From Marinobacter subterrani (GTDB taxonomy: Bacteria > Pseudomonadota > Gammaproteobacteria > Pseudomonadales > Oleiphilaceae), in contig NZ_LFBU01000001.1 in the NCBI RefSeq assembly GCF_001045555.1, positions 2,852,001 through 2,916,000 on the forward strand: 64,000 nt of DNA, read 5' to 3'. Under the pieces are notes generated by a model. The model was not told the origin of the DNA. It did no database searches and worked only from the letters and a program-made list of their open reading frames with translations. Positions 53,396-62,014 of the stretch are shown one piece after another (the first letter of the stretch is position 1; every line of letters starts with the position of its first letter). The position numbers were made by a program, and so were the translations under genes.

Positions 53396-53474
53396 CCGGA
53401 ATGTGCCCGGGCTCGCGAAATCGCCGGCCCGGGCCCGGTACAATCCGGAGACTTGCCCGCTACCGGACACGGTC

Positions 53475-54824
53475 ATGAACGCCGAGCAGATCAGACAACA
53501 ACAGGCAGCCGGTTTTCTCAACCTGCGTTTTGCGCCCTCCCTCGAGGACACCTACAAGCAGAACCGGGCAGCGCTCATCCGCCTTCGCGCCCGGCCTGTC
53601 TCGGTGGCCGGCCTGGCCCTGTTCCTGGTCTATGCCGCCATGGACATGCTCACCTTACCCACCGAACTGGCCAGGATCACGGTAACCATCCGGCTGGCCA
53701 TTACCTGCCCGCTGATTGCCCTGGTGGTCTGGCTGGCCTATCGCCCCACCCCCTCCGACAGACACTTTGAGTGCATCTACACCCTGGCCTATTTGCTCGG
53801 CGGGCTCACGGTAGTGGCGATTATCGGCGCCGCCCGGCACCTGGCGTTCCCGCTGCCCTACGAGGGTATGATCCTGATACTGATGTTCGGCTACTTTGCC
53901 ATGGGCCTGCCCTTTTTCAGTGCCTCGGTGGTATCCATGGTTCTGGTCATCAGCTATCTGGTGACCGAGCTCTGGAGCGGCATGGCGCCCGCCCCGATTC
54001 TGAGCAACCTGTTCTTCCTGATGACCGCAAATGCCATCGGCATGATTGGTGCCTGGACCAGCGACTACCGCCACCGGGCGCACTTTCTGGACCGCCAGCT
54101 GCTGGACCTGATGCATCAGGCTACCCGGGATGAAAGCCGGCGGAAAACCGAACTGATCACCGCCGCCAGCCATGACCTGCGCCAGCCACTCAATGTCATC
54201 GACATAACGCTGGAGAGCTTCTCGCCGGCCGATGGCCCGCACCCCGCCACGGGGCAGTTGCAGGACATGATCCGGCATTTGCGGCGCCTGCTCGGCACGG
54301 TGTTTGACAGCGCCAGGCTGAACGAAGGCATGATCCGGCCGGACATTCAGGCGGTATCGCTGGCCGCGGTTTTCCGGGATCTGGGAGATATGATGAACGA
54401 TGCCCTGGGGCATCGGGATATGGCCATCCGGATCAACCATGAATCCGGCCAGTTTCAGGTGTTGGCGGACCCCGGCCTGCTGCTTCGAGTGCTGCAGAAC
54501 CTGGTATTCAATGCGGTGGAACACAGCAGCGGCACGCTCGTTCACCTGGCCGCCGAACGCGTCGGCCGTCAGGTACGGATAGGCGTCTCCGATAACGGCA
54601 CCGGAGCTCCGGCGGTGCTCAAAGACACGCTGTTTTTGCCCTATGTGCGAGGGCGCGGGCCAAATGACCGCCCCGGCCTCGGGCTCGGTCTGACCATCGT
54701 GAAGGAATTCACCACGCTGATGCAGGGCAGTTACGGCATGGACACCGAAGCAGGCCGGGGCTCGACATTCTGGGTGCAGTTTCCTGTGCCCGTCACAGCC
54801 AGCCCTGGACCCGGGCCAGATTGA
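53475..54824 (+). CDS. Membrane sensor histidine kinase
   Basis: The 449-residue kinase has about six helices in residues 40-195, a dimerisation domain with the phospho-acceptor His233 in AASHDLRQPLN and an ATPase domain with an N-box (NLVFNAVEHS), G1 (VSDNGTGAP) and G2 (GLGLGLTIV). The sensed signal is unknown. It converges on a LuxR-type response regulator with a 32-base overlap of the coding ends, so the pair are probable partners. It follows the lipase operon. Confidence 0.9.
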   Translation: MNAEQIRQQQAAGFLNLRFAPSLEDTYKQNRAALIRLRARPVSVAGLALFLVYAAMDMLTLPTELARITVTIRLAITCPLIALVVWLAYRPTPSDRHFECIYTLAYLLGGLTVVAIIGAARHLAFPLPYEGMILILMFGYFAMGLPFFSASVVSMVLVISYLVTELWSGMAPAPILSNLFFLMTANAIGMIGAWTSDYRHRAHFLDRQLLDLMHQATRDESRRKTELITAASHDLRQPLNVIDITLESFSPADGPHPATGQLQDMIRHLRRLLGTVFDSARLNEGMIRPDIQAVSLAAVFRDLGDMMNDALGHRDMAIRINHESGQFQVLADPGLLLRVLQNLVFNAVEHSSGTLVHLAAERVGRQVRIGVSDNGTGAPAVLKDTLFLPYVRGRGPNDRPGLGLGLTIVKEFTTLMQGSYGMDTEAGRGSTFWVQFPVPVTASPGPGPD

Positions 54825-55452
54825 CACACTCGGTCCGGTTGTGAACACCAAGCTGGCTGAAAATTGCCTTGAGGTGGGTTTTCACCGTGTGCTCGGTCAG
54901 GTCCAGGCTCTGGCAGATGCGTTTGTTCGGGAACCCCTGGGCGAGCAATACCAGCACGTCCATCTGCCTCGGGGTTAATGGCAGCTGCTGCGTCAGAGGC
55001 CGGACACCCCCGGGGAAATAGCCCTCGCCCCGAATGACCGCCCGAACCATGGTGACCAGAGCGGACCGGCCAGCGGATTTGGCGAGAAAGCCACTCGCCC
55101 CGGCAGCCCTGGCGGCCCGCACCGTGCTCTCATCCTCACTGCTGGAGATAATGACAACCGGAGGCGTTTCCCGGTGGCTGGCCAGCCTTGGCAACAACGC
55201 GAGGCCGGTTTCGCCATGCAGGGCGATGTCCAGCAAGACCAGCTCAAAACCGTCGTCATGGGCCAGAAGGTCGGCGGCAGACTCGACCGTTGCAACCGTG
55301 GTAACGGATTCGGCCAGGCCCTCCTGATGCATGAGACCGGCCAGCCCCTGGGCGAACAGTGCGTGGTCGTCGACCAGAAGGACCTTCGCCAGCGGCAGTG
55401 TTCGAACCGACCCCACTTGCGGCCGTTGTGGCTCCGATATGATGGCACCCAT
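54793..55452 (-). CDS. LuxR-type (NarL/FixJ) response regulator
   Basis: The 219-residue protein has a receiver with phospho-acceptor Asp75 (LVLLDIALHG) and acidic DD at 28-29, plus a C-terminal helix-turn-helix (PLTPRQMDVLVLLAQGFPNKRICQSLDLTEHTVKTHL). It is the probable partner of the overlapping convergent histidine kinase. The direct targets are unknown. Nearby candidates are the lipase-foldase pair and the PstS-OmpA gene, which starts about 200 bases upstream on the other strand. Confidence 0.9.
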   Translation of the reverse strand: MGAIISEPQRPQVGSVRTLPLAKVLLVDDHALFAQGLAGLMHQEGLAESVTTVATVESAADLLAHDDGFELVLLDIALHGETGLALLPRLASHRETPPVVIISSSEDESTVRAARAAGASGFLAKSAGRSALVTMVRAVIRGEGYFPGGVRPLTQQLPLTPRQMDVLVLLAQGFPNKRICQSLDLTEHTVKTHLKAIFSQLGVHNRTECVNLARVQGWL

Positions 55453-55659
55453 GTTATGCCTCTCCCCGCTGTGTTTATTTTTGTTACCGCGGAGGCACCA
55501 CTATAAGGCAGCAGCCTCCGGCACTCCGCGGCCTGATTAACATTTTTTTACATGAACGCCGGTTTTCCGGACCACCTCCCGCCCGGCTGCAACACAAATG
55601 TCACATTCCTGAAGCATTCTCCTCTTTCCAACCATTTGTCTTGCATAGGTTTTTCGAAA

Positions 55660-56982
55660 ATGGCCCGACACACACGGAAGATTACCCAACTAACCGGACT
55701 TTTCATCGCCAGCCTTCTGGCGCTCCCGGTGCCCGCCTATGAACTGGAGATTCACGGTTCCAACACCATTGGCGCAGCGCTCGCCCCCATGCTGGTTACG
55801 GGCTACCTCAAGGAAAAGACCACAGGCGCCGTTTCCGCGAAAGGCACCGGGCAGGAAAATGAACAGATCCTGGCAGCCCGGGTGAACAACCGGCTGACAG
55901 ACGTTCTGGTTGCAGCGCACGGATCCAGTACCGGTTTCAAGGCCCTGGCCGCCGGCCAGGCGGATATCTGGGCCTCCTCCCGCCCGGTCAAACCGTCAGA
56001 GGTGGAGCAGTTCCGCGCCCGGGCCGACCTGACAACCCTGGAAAGCGAGCATGTCATTGCCATTGATGGCCTCGCAGTTCTGGTTCATCCGTCAAACCCG
56101 GTCAGCCAGATGAGTATCGGGACCCTGGGCAAGATCTTCTCGGGCCAGATCCGGAACTGGTCTGAGCTGGGCGGGCCGGATCGCCCGATTAATCTATACG
56201 CACGAGACGACCGTTCCGGCACCTGGGACACCTTCAAATCCCTGGTTCTGGGCAAGCAATACACCCTGGACGGGAATGCCAGGCGCTACGAATCCAACGA
56301 CCAGCTGTCTGATGACGTCAGCCTGGATCCCGCGGGCATCGGTTTCTCCGGCCTTGCGTCGGTGCGCAACAGTAAAGTGCTGGCCATTTCCGAAGGTAAT
56401 GCTCCCGCTCTCAAGCCCAATCAACTGACCGTCGCGAGCGAGGATTACCCGCTCTCCCGACGCCTGTTCATGTACACCCCCGGAGACCGGATGCCACCGC
56501 TGGCTGCGGGGCTGATCGACTTCGCCCTTGGCCAGAAAGGCCAGGCCCTGGTGGCAGAATCCGGGTTCATTTCCCAGAACCCCATTGCGGTAAAGCCGGA
56601 ATTTGACAACTCGACGCCCGAGAGTTTTCGCCGCCTGACCGGCAATTACCAGCGGCTGACGGTCAACTTCCGGTTTTCCGAGGGCCGGACCAGGCTCGAC
56701 AACAAGGCCCTCAGGGATCTGCAGCGGGTACAGCATTATCTGGAACAGCACGGCCGGACGGCCGACGACCTGCTGCTGATCGGGTTTGCCGACACCCAGA
56801 GCCATGAACTCCGGGCCCAGATGATCTCGGAACTGCGGGCACTGTCCGTTCGCATGGCCCTGGACAAAACCGGTGTCCGGGATGTGGCCTACACGGGCTA
56901 CGGGCAGTACATGCCGGTCGGCGGTGCCGGCAGTCCGCGCAATGGCCGGGTGGAGGTCTGGATCCAGACCCCCAGGCACTGA
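55660..56982 (+). CDS. PstS-like phosphate-binding / OmpA-domain fusion protein
   Basis: The 440-residue protein has a signal peptide (about 1-26). A PstS-like periplasmic-binding domain (27-315; ELEIHGSNTIGAAL and a LYARDDRSGTWDTFKSLVLG segment) precedes a C-terminal OmpA peptidoglycan-binding-like domain (about 325-440; FSEGRTRLDNKALRDLQRVQHYLEQ and NGRVEVWI). The start MARHTRKI was chosen because the signal peptide begins there. Such fusions may tether a phosphate sensor or scavenger to the cell wall. No pst transport genes are adjacent. Confidence 0.85.
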   Translation: MARHTRKITQLTGLFIASLLALPVPAYELEIHGSNTIGAALAPMLVTGYLKEKTTGAVSAKGTGQENEQILAARVNNRLTDVLVAAHGSSTGFKALAAGQADIWASSRPVKPSEVEQFRARADLTTLESEHVIAIDGLAVLVHPSNPVSQMSIGTLGKIFSGQIRNWSELGGPDRPINLYARDDRSGTWDTFKSLVLGKQYTLDGNARRYESNDQLSDDVSLDPAGIGFSGLASVRNSKVLAISEGNAPALKPNQLTVASEDYPLSRRLFMYTPGDRMPPLAAGLIDFALGQKGQALVAESGFISQNPIAVKPEFDNSTPESFRRLTGNYQRLTVNFRFSEGRTRLDNKALRDLQRVQHYLEQHGRTADDLLLIGFADTQSHELRAQMISELRALSVRMALDKTGVRDVAYTGYGQYMPVGGAGSPRNGRVEVWIQTPRH

Positions 56983-57134
56983 CCGCCACCGCAGGGGAGA
57001 GGGTAAGTGCGCGCAGGTTTTTTCCTGAACTGCGGTAATCACCTATCCACTCCCCCACCACAGATATGGCCGTGTTTTCTATACTGAGGAGGTCACGCTA
57101 ACCAACAGCCACCTTCCACCAATAGACAGGGCCC

Positions 57135-58430
57135 ATGGACATCCAGAACGACCACCGTTTCGCGATCAACCTCAACGTTAGGGGCATCCAGCCCTCGGCC
57201 ACCCTCCGTATCAACGAGCTCAGCAACCAGCTCAAATCCGAAGGCAAGGACATTATCAAGCTCGGGCTGGGGCAATCGCCCTTCCCGGTTCCCGATCGCG
57301 TGGTGGAAGCGCTCAGGCAGCACGCCCATGAAAAGGATTACCTACCGGTCAAGGGCCTGAAGGGTCTCCGGGAGGCCATCGCCGGTTACATCAACCGCAG
57401 CGAGCGGATGCGCTGCACCTGGGAGGATGTGCTTATCGGCCCGGGCTCGAAGGAGCTGCTGTTCATGCTGCAGCTGGCCTATTACGGCGATCTGCTGATT
57501 CCCCGCCCAAGCTGGGTATCCTATGCGCCCCAGGCACGGATTATCGGCCGTTCCGTGCACTGGTTGCCGACCCACGCCGAGAACAACTGGCAGCTCACCG
57601 CCGAGGAGCTGGACATTGTCTGCCGCGACGACGCGTCGCGGCCCCGGATCCTGATCCTGAACTACCCCTCCAACCCGACCGGCTGCACCTACACCGATGA
57701 CCAGTTGCTGGCCATCGCCAACGTGGCCCGCAAATACAGACTGATCCTGCTGTCCGACGAGATCTACGGTGAGGTGCACTTTGAGGGCAGGCACAAGTCC
57801 ATTGCCCGGTACTACCCGGAAGGTACGATTATCAGCACCGGCCTGAGCAAGTGGGCCGGAGCCGGCGGCTGGCGCCTGGGTACGTTTATCTTTCCAAGGG
57901 AACTGCGCCCGCTGCAGGACGCCATGGCCATCATCGCCAGCGAAACCTACACCGCCACCAGCGCCCCCATTCAGCATGCCGCCATTACCGCCTTCAACGG
58001 CGGCGACGACATCGAGGAATACCTGAAACAGTCCCGCCGGGTTCTGAAGGTGGTGGGCGAATACATGCATCGCCGCCTGACCGAGATGGGCGCGGTGGTG
58101 CAGAAACCCGAAGGCGCATTCTACCTGTTCCCCGATTTCTCCAGCTTCCGTGACCAACTGGCCAGGAAAGACATCAAGACCAGCCAGGCCCTCTGCCAGA
58201 CCCTGCTGGAGAACACCGGCGTGGCCATATTGCCGGCCAGCGACTTCGGTTTCGTACCGGATCATCTGGCAGCCCGGCTGGCCTTTGTGGATTTCGATGG
58301 CGCCGAATCCCTGCAGCTTGCCGGTGGCGACTATGCGGATCAGGAGCTGGGCGATGACTTCGTGCAACAGGCCTGCCCCCGACTGGTGAAAGCCATGGAC
58401 AAGATGGCGCAGTGGCTCAGCAGCCTCTGA
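57135..58430 (+). CDS. Class I/II PLP-dependent aminotransferase
   Basis: The 431-residue enzyme is of fold type I. LNYPSNPTG (176-184) and LLSDEIYGEVHF (205-216) bind the cofactor, and Lys239 in STGLSKWAGAGGWRLG forms the Schiff base. It belongs to the AAT-like group (aspartate, aromatic or related amino acids), and substrate is not predictable. The segment at about 390-410 (GAESLQLAGGDYADQELGDDF) is an acidic insertion in the C-terminal part. Confidence 0.9.
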   Translation: MDIQNDHRFAINLNVRGIQPSATLRINELSNQLKSEGKDIIKLGLGQSPFPVPDRVVEALRQHAHEKDYLPVKGLKGLREAIAGYINRSERMRCTWEDVLIGPGSKELLFMLQLAYYGDLLIPRPSWVSYAPQARIIGRSVHWLPTHAENNWQLTAEELDIVCRDDASRPRILILNYPSNPTGCTYTDDQLLAIANVARKYRLILLSDEIYGEVHFEGRHKSIARYYPEGTIISTGLSKWAGAGGWRLGTFIFPRELRPLQDAMAIIASETYTATSAPIQHAAITAFNGGDDIEEYLKQSRRVLKVVGEYMHRRLTEMGAVVQKPEGAFYLFPDFSSFRDQLARKDIKTSQALCQTLLENTGVAILPASDFGFVPDHLAARLAFVDFDGAESLQLAGGDYADQELGDDFVQQACPRLVKAMDKMAQWLSSL

Positions 58431-58486
58431 TTGTGCCGTGTTAGACTGGCGCCCTCATTCTCTTACGGGATATCAACGGGGGCGCC

Positions 58487-59311
58487 ATGTCTGATTCTGT
58501 CTCTCTACTCGAGATTACCGACTTTGCCGAAAACCTGGCTCATGAAGCCGGCAAACTGATCCGCCGCGAGCGCGACGGCAATGCCCTGCGCACCGACTAC
58601 AAGCACCAGACCGAGCTGGTCACCCACGCCGACGTCATGGCCGATGAGTTCATCACCGGTGCCATCCGCAAGCGCTTTCCCGGCCATCGTATCCTGTCCG
58701 AGGAAACCATGCCGGACCTCCGCCAGGCCGAAGAGCTCGACACGCCCCTGTGGATTGTCGACCCGATCGACGGCACGGTGAACTACGCCTATGGCCACCC
58801 GCAGGTGGCTGTGTCGATTGCCTATGCGGAAAAAGGTCGGGTTCAGGCCGGTGTGGTGCACGCGCCCTTCGTCGGGGAAACCTTCCGGGCCACTCGCTCC
58901 GAGGGCGCTACCCTGAACAATCATCCGATCCGCCACAGCGGCGCTACCGTGCCTCGTGATGCCCTGTTCGCGACCGGCTTCCCCTACACCAAGGACGCCC
59001 TGGAACCTCTGATCAAACGCCTGGATGCCATGATTCACCAGTGCCGCGACCTGCGCCGGATTGGCTCAGCAGCCCTGGATATCTGTTGGGTCGCTTGCGG
59101 CCGCCTGGACATCTACTACGAGAACGTCAGCCCCTGGGACTTCGCCGCCGCCCGCCTGATCGCCCTGGAGGCGGGCGCCACTGCGGGGCATTTCAGCGAA
59201 GTACCGGACGGCTACCCCGCAGACCTCTGGGGCCGCGATATCCTGATCTCGGCGCCGGCGGTCTGGGAACCGGTTCGTTCCATTCTCCGGTCGGCTTCGG
59301 GGTATGAGTGA
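58487..59311 (+). CDS. Inositol monophosphatase family protein
   Basis: The 274-residue Mg2+-dependent phosphatase shows SEET (71-74), the DPIDGTVNY motif at 92-100 and the C-terminal WDFAAARLIALEAG. The family includes inositol monophosphatase, CysQ (PAPS degradation) and histidinol phosphatases. The sequence resembles the general suhB/IMPase group, and the substrate is uncertain. Confidence 0.88.
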   Translation: MSDSVSLLEITDFAENLAHEAGKLIRRERDGNALRTDYKHQTELVTHADVMADEFITGAIRKRFPGHRILSEETMPDLRQAEELDTPLWIVDPIDGTVNYAYGHPQVAVSIAYAEKGRVQAGVVHAPFVGETFRATRSEGATLNNHPIRHSGATVPRDALFATGFPYTKDALEPLIKRLDAMIHQCRDLRRIGSAALDICWVACGRLDIYYENVSPWDFAAARLIALEAGATAGHFSEVPDGYPADLWGRDILISAPAVWEPVRSILRSASGYE

Positions 59312-59358
59312 GGTTTCGGAATCCGCCTCTGTTACGCAGCCTGCCGGTTTCGGAGGCA

Positions 59359-59470
59359 GGCAGGGGATGGGAGCCTTCTTCCCGGAACCGCTACAAGCAC
59401 ATCCGTGTGCGCTTGACTCCGGCCATCCATGGCCTCCGACATTCCGGGAAGAAGGCTCCCATCCCCTGCC
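59359..59470. repeat. 112-bp palindromic element A
   Basis: Perfect 29-base arms (beginning GGCAGGGGATGG, ending CCATCCCCTGCC) enclose a 54-base core. The core includes AAGCACATCCGTGTGCGCTT and GGCCATCCATGGCC. The core recurs, inverted, in element B with about five-sixths identity, but the arms are unrelated. Confidence 0.9.
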
Positions 59471-59510
59471 GACGTTACTGAAGTGATATTGGAAACCTGA
59501 ACAAGGCAAC

Positions 59511-59603
59511 ATTGTAGGTCGGATTAGGCAAAGCCGTAATCCGACAATTGCGGGGTTTCCCAATGGGCATTGTTGGATTACGGCTTCGCCTAATCCAACC
59601 TAC
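59511..59603. repeat. Inverted pair of GTAGGT(C/T)GGATTAGG repeats (element C)
   Basis: Left arm at 59514-59546 and right arm at 59571-59603, 33 bases each, match at 30 positions when one is reversed. Each arm is itself a near-palindrome (GGATTA...TAATCC). Widely scattered copies of this sort are known in gammaproteobacterial intergenic DNA. Confidence 0.85.
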
Positions 59604-59626
59604 GGCTGACATATCTGCTGAGTCAG

Positions 59627-59740
59627 AAGGGAGCGGCGGGATGGCTCTGCACAGAATGTTGAAGGCCAGGGATGGCCGGAAACAAGCGCACATGGACGTG
59701 CTCGTAGCGGTTCTGTGCAGAGCCATCTCGCCGCTCCCTT
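59627..59740. repeat. 114-bp palindromic element B
   Basis: 30-base arms (beginning AAGGGAGCGGCG, ending CGCCGCTCCCTT) with one mismatch enclose a core inverted relative to element A. The core holds GCGCACATGGACGTGCTCGTAGC. Confidence 0.88.
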
Positions 59741-59783
59741 GCACCAGAACCAGCCGGCTACCAACCGGAAGATAACTCCAGGC

Positions 59784-60371
59784 TCAGCCCCAAACACCCT
59801 CGGCAACCAATCCCCAACTCTCGTCAAAGTCGGTTGAGGGCAACCGCGAAAACGACGACCGGATGAACCGCTGGATCCGGCCTTCAACGAAGACCAGGAC
59901 ATAATCGGCGCCCCGGGCGGCACTGGTTCTGGGCCGCAGACCCTGGCGGATTTCGCCTTCTTTCAGGGTCTGGCGTACCTGGGTTTCCAGACGTTCGAAG
60001 AACTGGGAGGCCCGCTTTCGCAGGTTGTCGTTTTCGCCCATCAGGGCATCGCCGGTCAGCACGCAGCACAGGCCCGGGTTGCGTTCGGCGAACACCAGCA
60101 CCAGGTGTACCAGTTGCTGAAGGCGAACACGCACGTCCTCCTGCTCCTGCAGGATCACCTGGCAGCGGGAGAACACCGCGTCTTCGGCGAACTCGATAAG
60201 CGCCTCGAACATTTTCCGTTTACTGGGAAAGTGGCGGTAAAGGGCCGCTTCAGTAACGCCCACGGACCGGGCGAGGCCGGCGGTGGTGATGCGGGCGCCC
60301 GGATCGGTCTCCAGGAGCTCCACAAGGGCATGGAGAATCGCCTCGCGGCGACTGGGTTTCTGGTCAGTCAT
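59784..60371 (-). CDS. slmA: Nucleoid occlusion factor SlmA
   Basis: The 195-residue TetR-family protein matches E. coli SlmA in RITTAGLARSVGVTEAALYRHFPSKRKMFEALIEF (about 29-63, HTH) and in NPGLCCVLTGDALM. SlmA binds DNA sites away from the terminus and blocks FtsZ polymerisation there. The start was set at MTDQKPSRREAIL. It is in a different neighbourhood from the E. coli gene, with a REP-like hairpin upstream. Confidence 0.93.
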   Translation of the reverse strand: MTDQKPSRREAILHALVELLETDPGARITTAGLARSVGVTEAALYRHFPSKRKMFEALIEFAEDAVFSRCQVILQEQEDVRVRLQQLVHLVLVFAERNPGLCCVLTGDALMGENDNLRKRASQFFERLETQVRQTLKEGEIRQGLRPRTSAARGADYVLVFVEGRIQRFIRSSFSRLPSTDFDESWGLVAEGVWG

Positions 60372-60447
60372 GGCAGGACAGCAGCGCTCTGATTTATCGT
60401 TGTCGGGGCCGGTCGTTCGGTGCCGACCCTCGTTTATATTCAAACAT

Positions 60448-60477
60448 AGGGTCAGATGAAAGCGTTCATCTGACCCC
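60448..60477. repeat. 30-bp REP-like palindrome, copy 3
   Basis: Arms GGGTCAGATGAA and TTCATCTGACCC flank AGCG, with one unpaired outer base. Relative to copies 1 and 2, an A-T pair is replaced by T-A in the arms, so the stem is kept. It sits between thiG and slmA. Confidence 0.88.
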
Positions 60478-60491
60478 GTTCTCAGCTTTTT

Positions 60492-61301
60492 TCAGAAAAA
60501 GGTGCCATCAATCGGCGAGGATGCGCTCGCATAAAGTTTCTTGGGCATACGGCCCGCCAGGTAGGCTTCCCGGCCCGCCTCGATAGCCAGGCGCATGGCG
60601 TTGGCCATTTTTATGGGGTCTTTGGCCTGGGCAATGGCCGTGTTCATCAGGACACCATCGCAGCCCAACTCCATAGCAATCGTCGCGTCTGACGCAGTGC
60701 CCACCCCGGCGTCGACCAGAACCGGCACGTTGGCATTCTCGACGATCAGGCGGATATTATAGCGGTTCTGGATCCCCAGGCCTGAGCCGATGGGTGCGCC
60801 TAACGGCATGATCGCGATGCAACCCATTTCTTCAAGGCGTTTAGCGAGCAAAGGGTCGTCAGAGCAGTAAACCATCACCTTGAAGCCGTCCCTGATCAGC
60901 GCTTCTGCGGCCACCAGGGTTTCGGTCATATTCGGGTATAGCGTCTTCTCCTCACCCAGCACTTCCAGCTTGACCAGATCGTGGCCATCCAGCAGTTCCC
61001 GCGCCAGTTTGCAGGTGCGTACCGCATCCTTGGCGGTGTAGCAGCCAGCGGTGTTCGGAAGAATGGTATAGCGCTCCGGGGAAATCACGTCCAGCAGGTT
61101 CGGCTCATCCGGGTTCTGGCCCAGATTGGTCCGACGTACTGCAACAGTAACAATCTCCGCGCCGCTGGACTCAATGGCATGGCCCGTTTCCATCATGTCG
61201 CGATACTTGCCGGTGCCGACCAGCAACCGGGACTGGTACACACGCCCGGCGATTTCGAGGGGTTTGTCTTCCGGGAGCTGAAGTTCGGATGTCTCTGTCA
61301 T
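60492..61301 (-). CDS. thiG: Thiazole synthase
   Basis: The 269-residue TIM-barrel enzyme forms the thiazole phosphate of thiamine from DXP, glycine-derived imine and ThiS thiocarboxylate. The Schiff-base Lys is Lys111 ([10 protein letters not shown]), with YPNMTETL and [26 protein letters not shown] near the C-terminus. The start MTETSEL was chosen from the family N-terminus. It lies 74 bases after thiS in the same direction. Confidence 0.96.
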   Translation of the reverse strand: MTETSELQLPEDKPLEIAGRVYQSRLLVGTGKYRDMMETGHAIESSGAEIVTVAVRRTNLGQNPDEPNLLDVISPERYTILPNTAGCYTAKDAVRTCKLARELLDGHDLVKLEVLGEEKTLYPNMTETLVAAEALIRDGFKVMVYCSDDPLLAKRLEEMGCIAIMPLGAPIGSGLGIQNRYNIRLIVENANVPVLVDAGVGTASDATIAMELGCDGVLMNTAIAQAKDPIKMANAMRLAIEAGREAYLAGRMPKKLYASASSPIDGTFF

Positions 61302-61375
61302 AGTGGTCCTGAATATTTTGAATACTGGAGAATGGAAACTGCCGCCGTCGGTGGATGGGTGACGGGCCGGATGAC

Positions 61376-61576
61376 TCAACCGCCGCCAATGGCGTGAACG
61401 ACTTCAACGCGGTCGCCATCGCTCAGGGTAAAGTCCGGATGCTGGCTCCGGGGCACGATGTCCTCATTAACCTCGACGGCCAGGCGTTTGCCCGTAAGGG
61501 CCATTTTCTCGATCAGCATGGCAATGGTCGCACCTGCCGGCAACTCCATCGCATCACCGTTTACATCAACCTGCAT
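61376..61576 (-). CDS. thiS: Sulfur carrier protein ThiS
   Basis: The 66-residue ubiquitin-like protein carries sulfur as a C-terminal thiocarboxylate for thiazole synthesis. It ends HAIGGG; activation at the terminal Gly-Gly is expected. The ATG at 61576 is preferred to a TTG four codons upstream. It forms a pair with thiG. Confidence 0.92.
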   Translation of the reverse strand: MQVDVNGDAMELPAGATIAMLIEKMALTGKRLAVEVNEDIVPRSQHPDFTLSDGDRVEVVHAIGGG

Positions 61577-61600
61577 GAGCTTCTTCAACCTCTGTCGTCA

Positions 61601-62014
61601 TCACCTGTTCCGGTTTATGCCGGAGATTATTAATAGCACCCAGCCCACCATGAAACACGCGCCACCAACCGGCGTGACCGGACCAAACCAGCGAACGTCG
61701 GTCAGCACCAGCAGGTAAAGACTGCCACTGAAAAGCGCAATGCCGGCCAGATAGAACCCGGCAGCCCAGCCCAGCAGTTTTCTGGACAGCCCCATGCCCG
61801 ACAGCAAGGCCACCATGACCAGGGCAATCGCGTGATACATCTGGTAGGTAACGGCCGTCTGGAAAACTTCAAGGTCGCGCTCACTCACCAGGCCGCGCAA
61901 ACCGTGGGCACCGAAAGCGCCGGCCATAACCGCCAGCAACGCCAGACACCCACCGGCAATCAGCGGCCATCCCGGAACCCGGTTTGCGAACGATTGTACG
62001 GATTCAGCAGTCAC
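61601..62014 (-). CDS. DUF423 family small membrane protein
   Basis: The 137-residue protein has four predicted membrane helices and the DUF423 motif GAFGAHGLRGL (about 32-42). The function is unknown. A GTG start with AGGA upstream overlaps the end of apaH by 11 bases. Confidence 0.88.
   Translation of the reverse strand: MTAESVQSFANRVPGWPLIAGGCLALLAVMAGAFGAHGLRGLVSERDLEVFQTAVTYQMYHAIALVMVALLSGMGLSRKLLGWAAGFYLAGIALFSGSLYLLVLTDVRWFGPVTPVGGACFMVGWVLLIISGINRNR

Larger units (their letters stand above)
59312..59783. other. Repeat-rich intergenic region (472 bases)
   Basis: There is no supported gene. The interval holds three palindromic elements in a row: a 112-bp element (A), an inverted pair of 33-bp repeats (C) and a 114-bp element (B). 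Confidence 0.85.

Noticed and set aside
55500..55660. Pho box before the PstS-OmpA gene
   Set aside because: AATGTCACATTCCTGAAGC only weakly resembles two CTGTCAT half-sites; the second half does not match.
57065..57090. Promoter before the aminotransferase gene
   Set aside because: A good TATACT is present, but no recognisable -35 at the right distance.
59300..59783. Integrated mobile element or transposase remnant
   Set aside because: No transposase frame is present; the interval contains only palindromic repeats.
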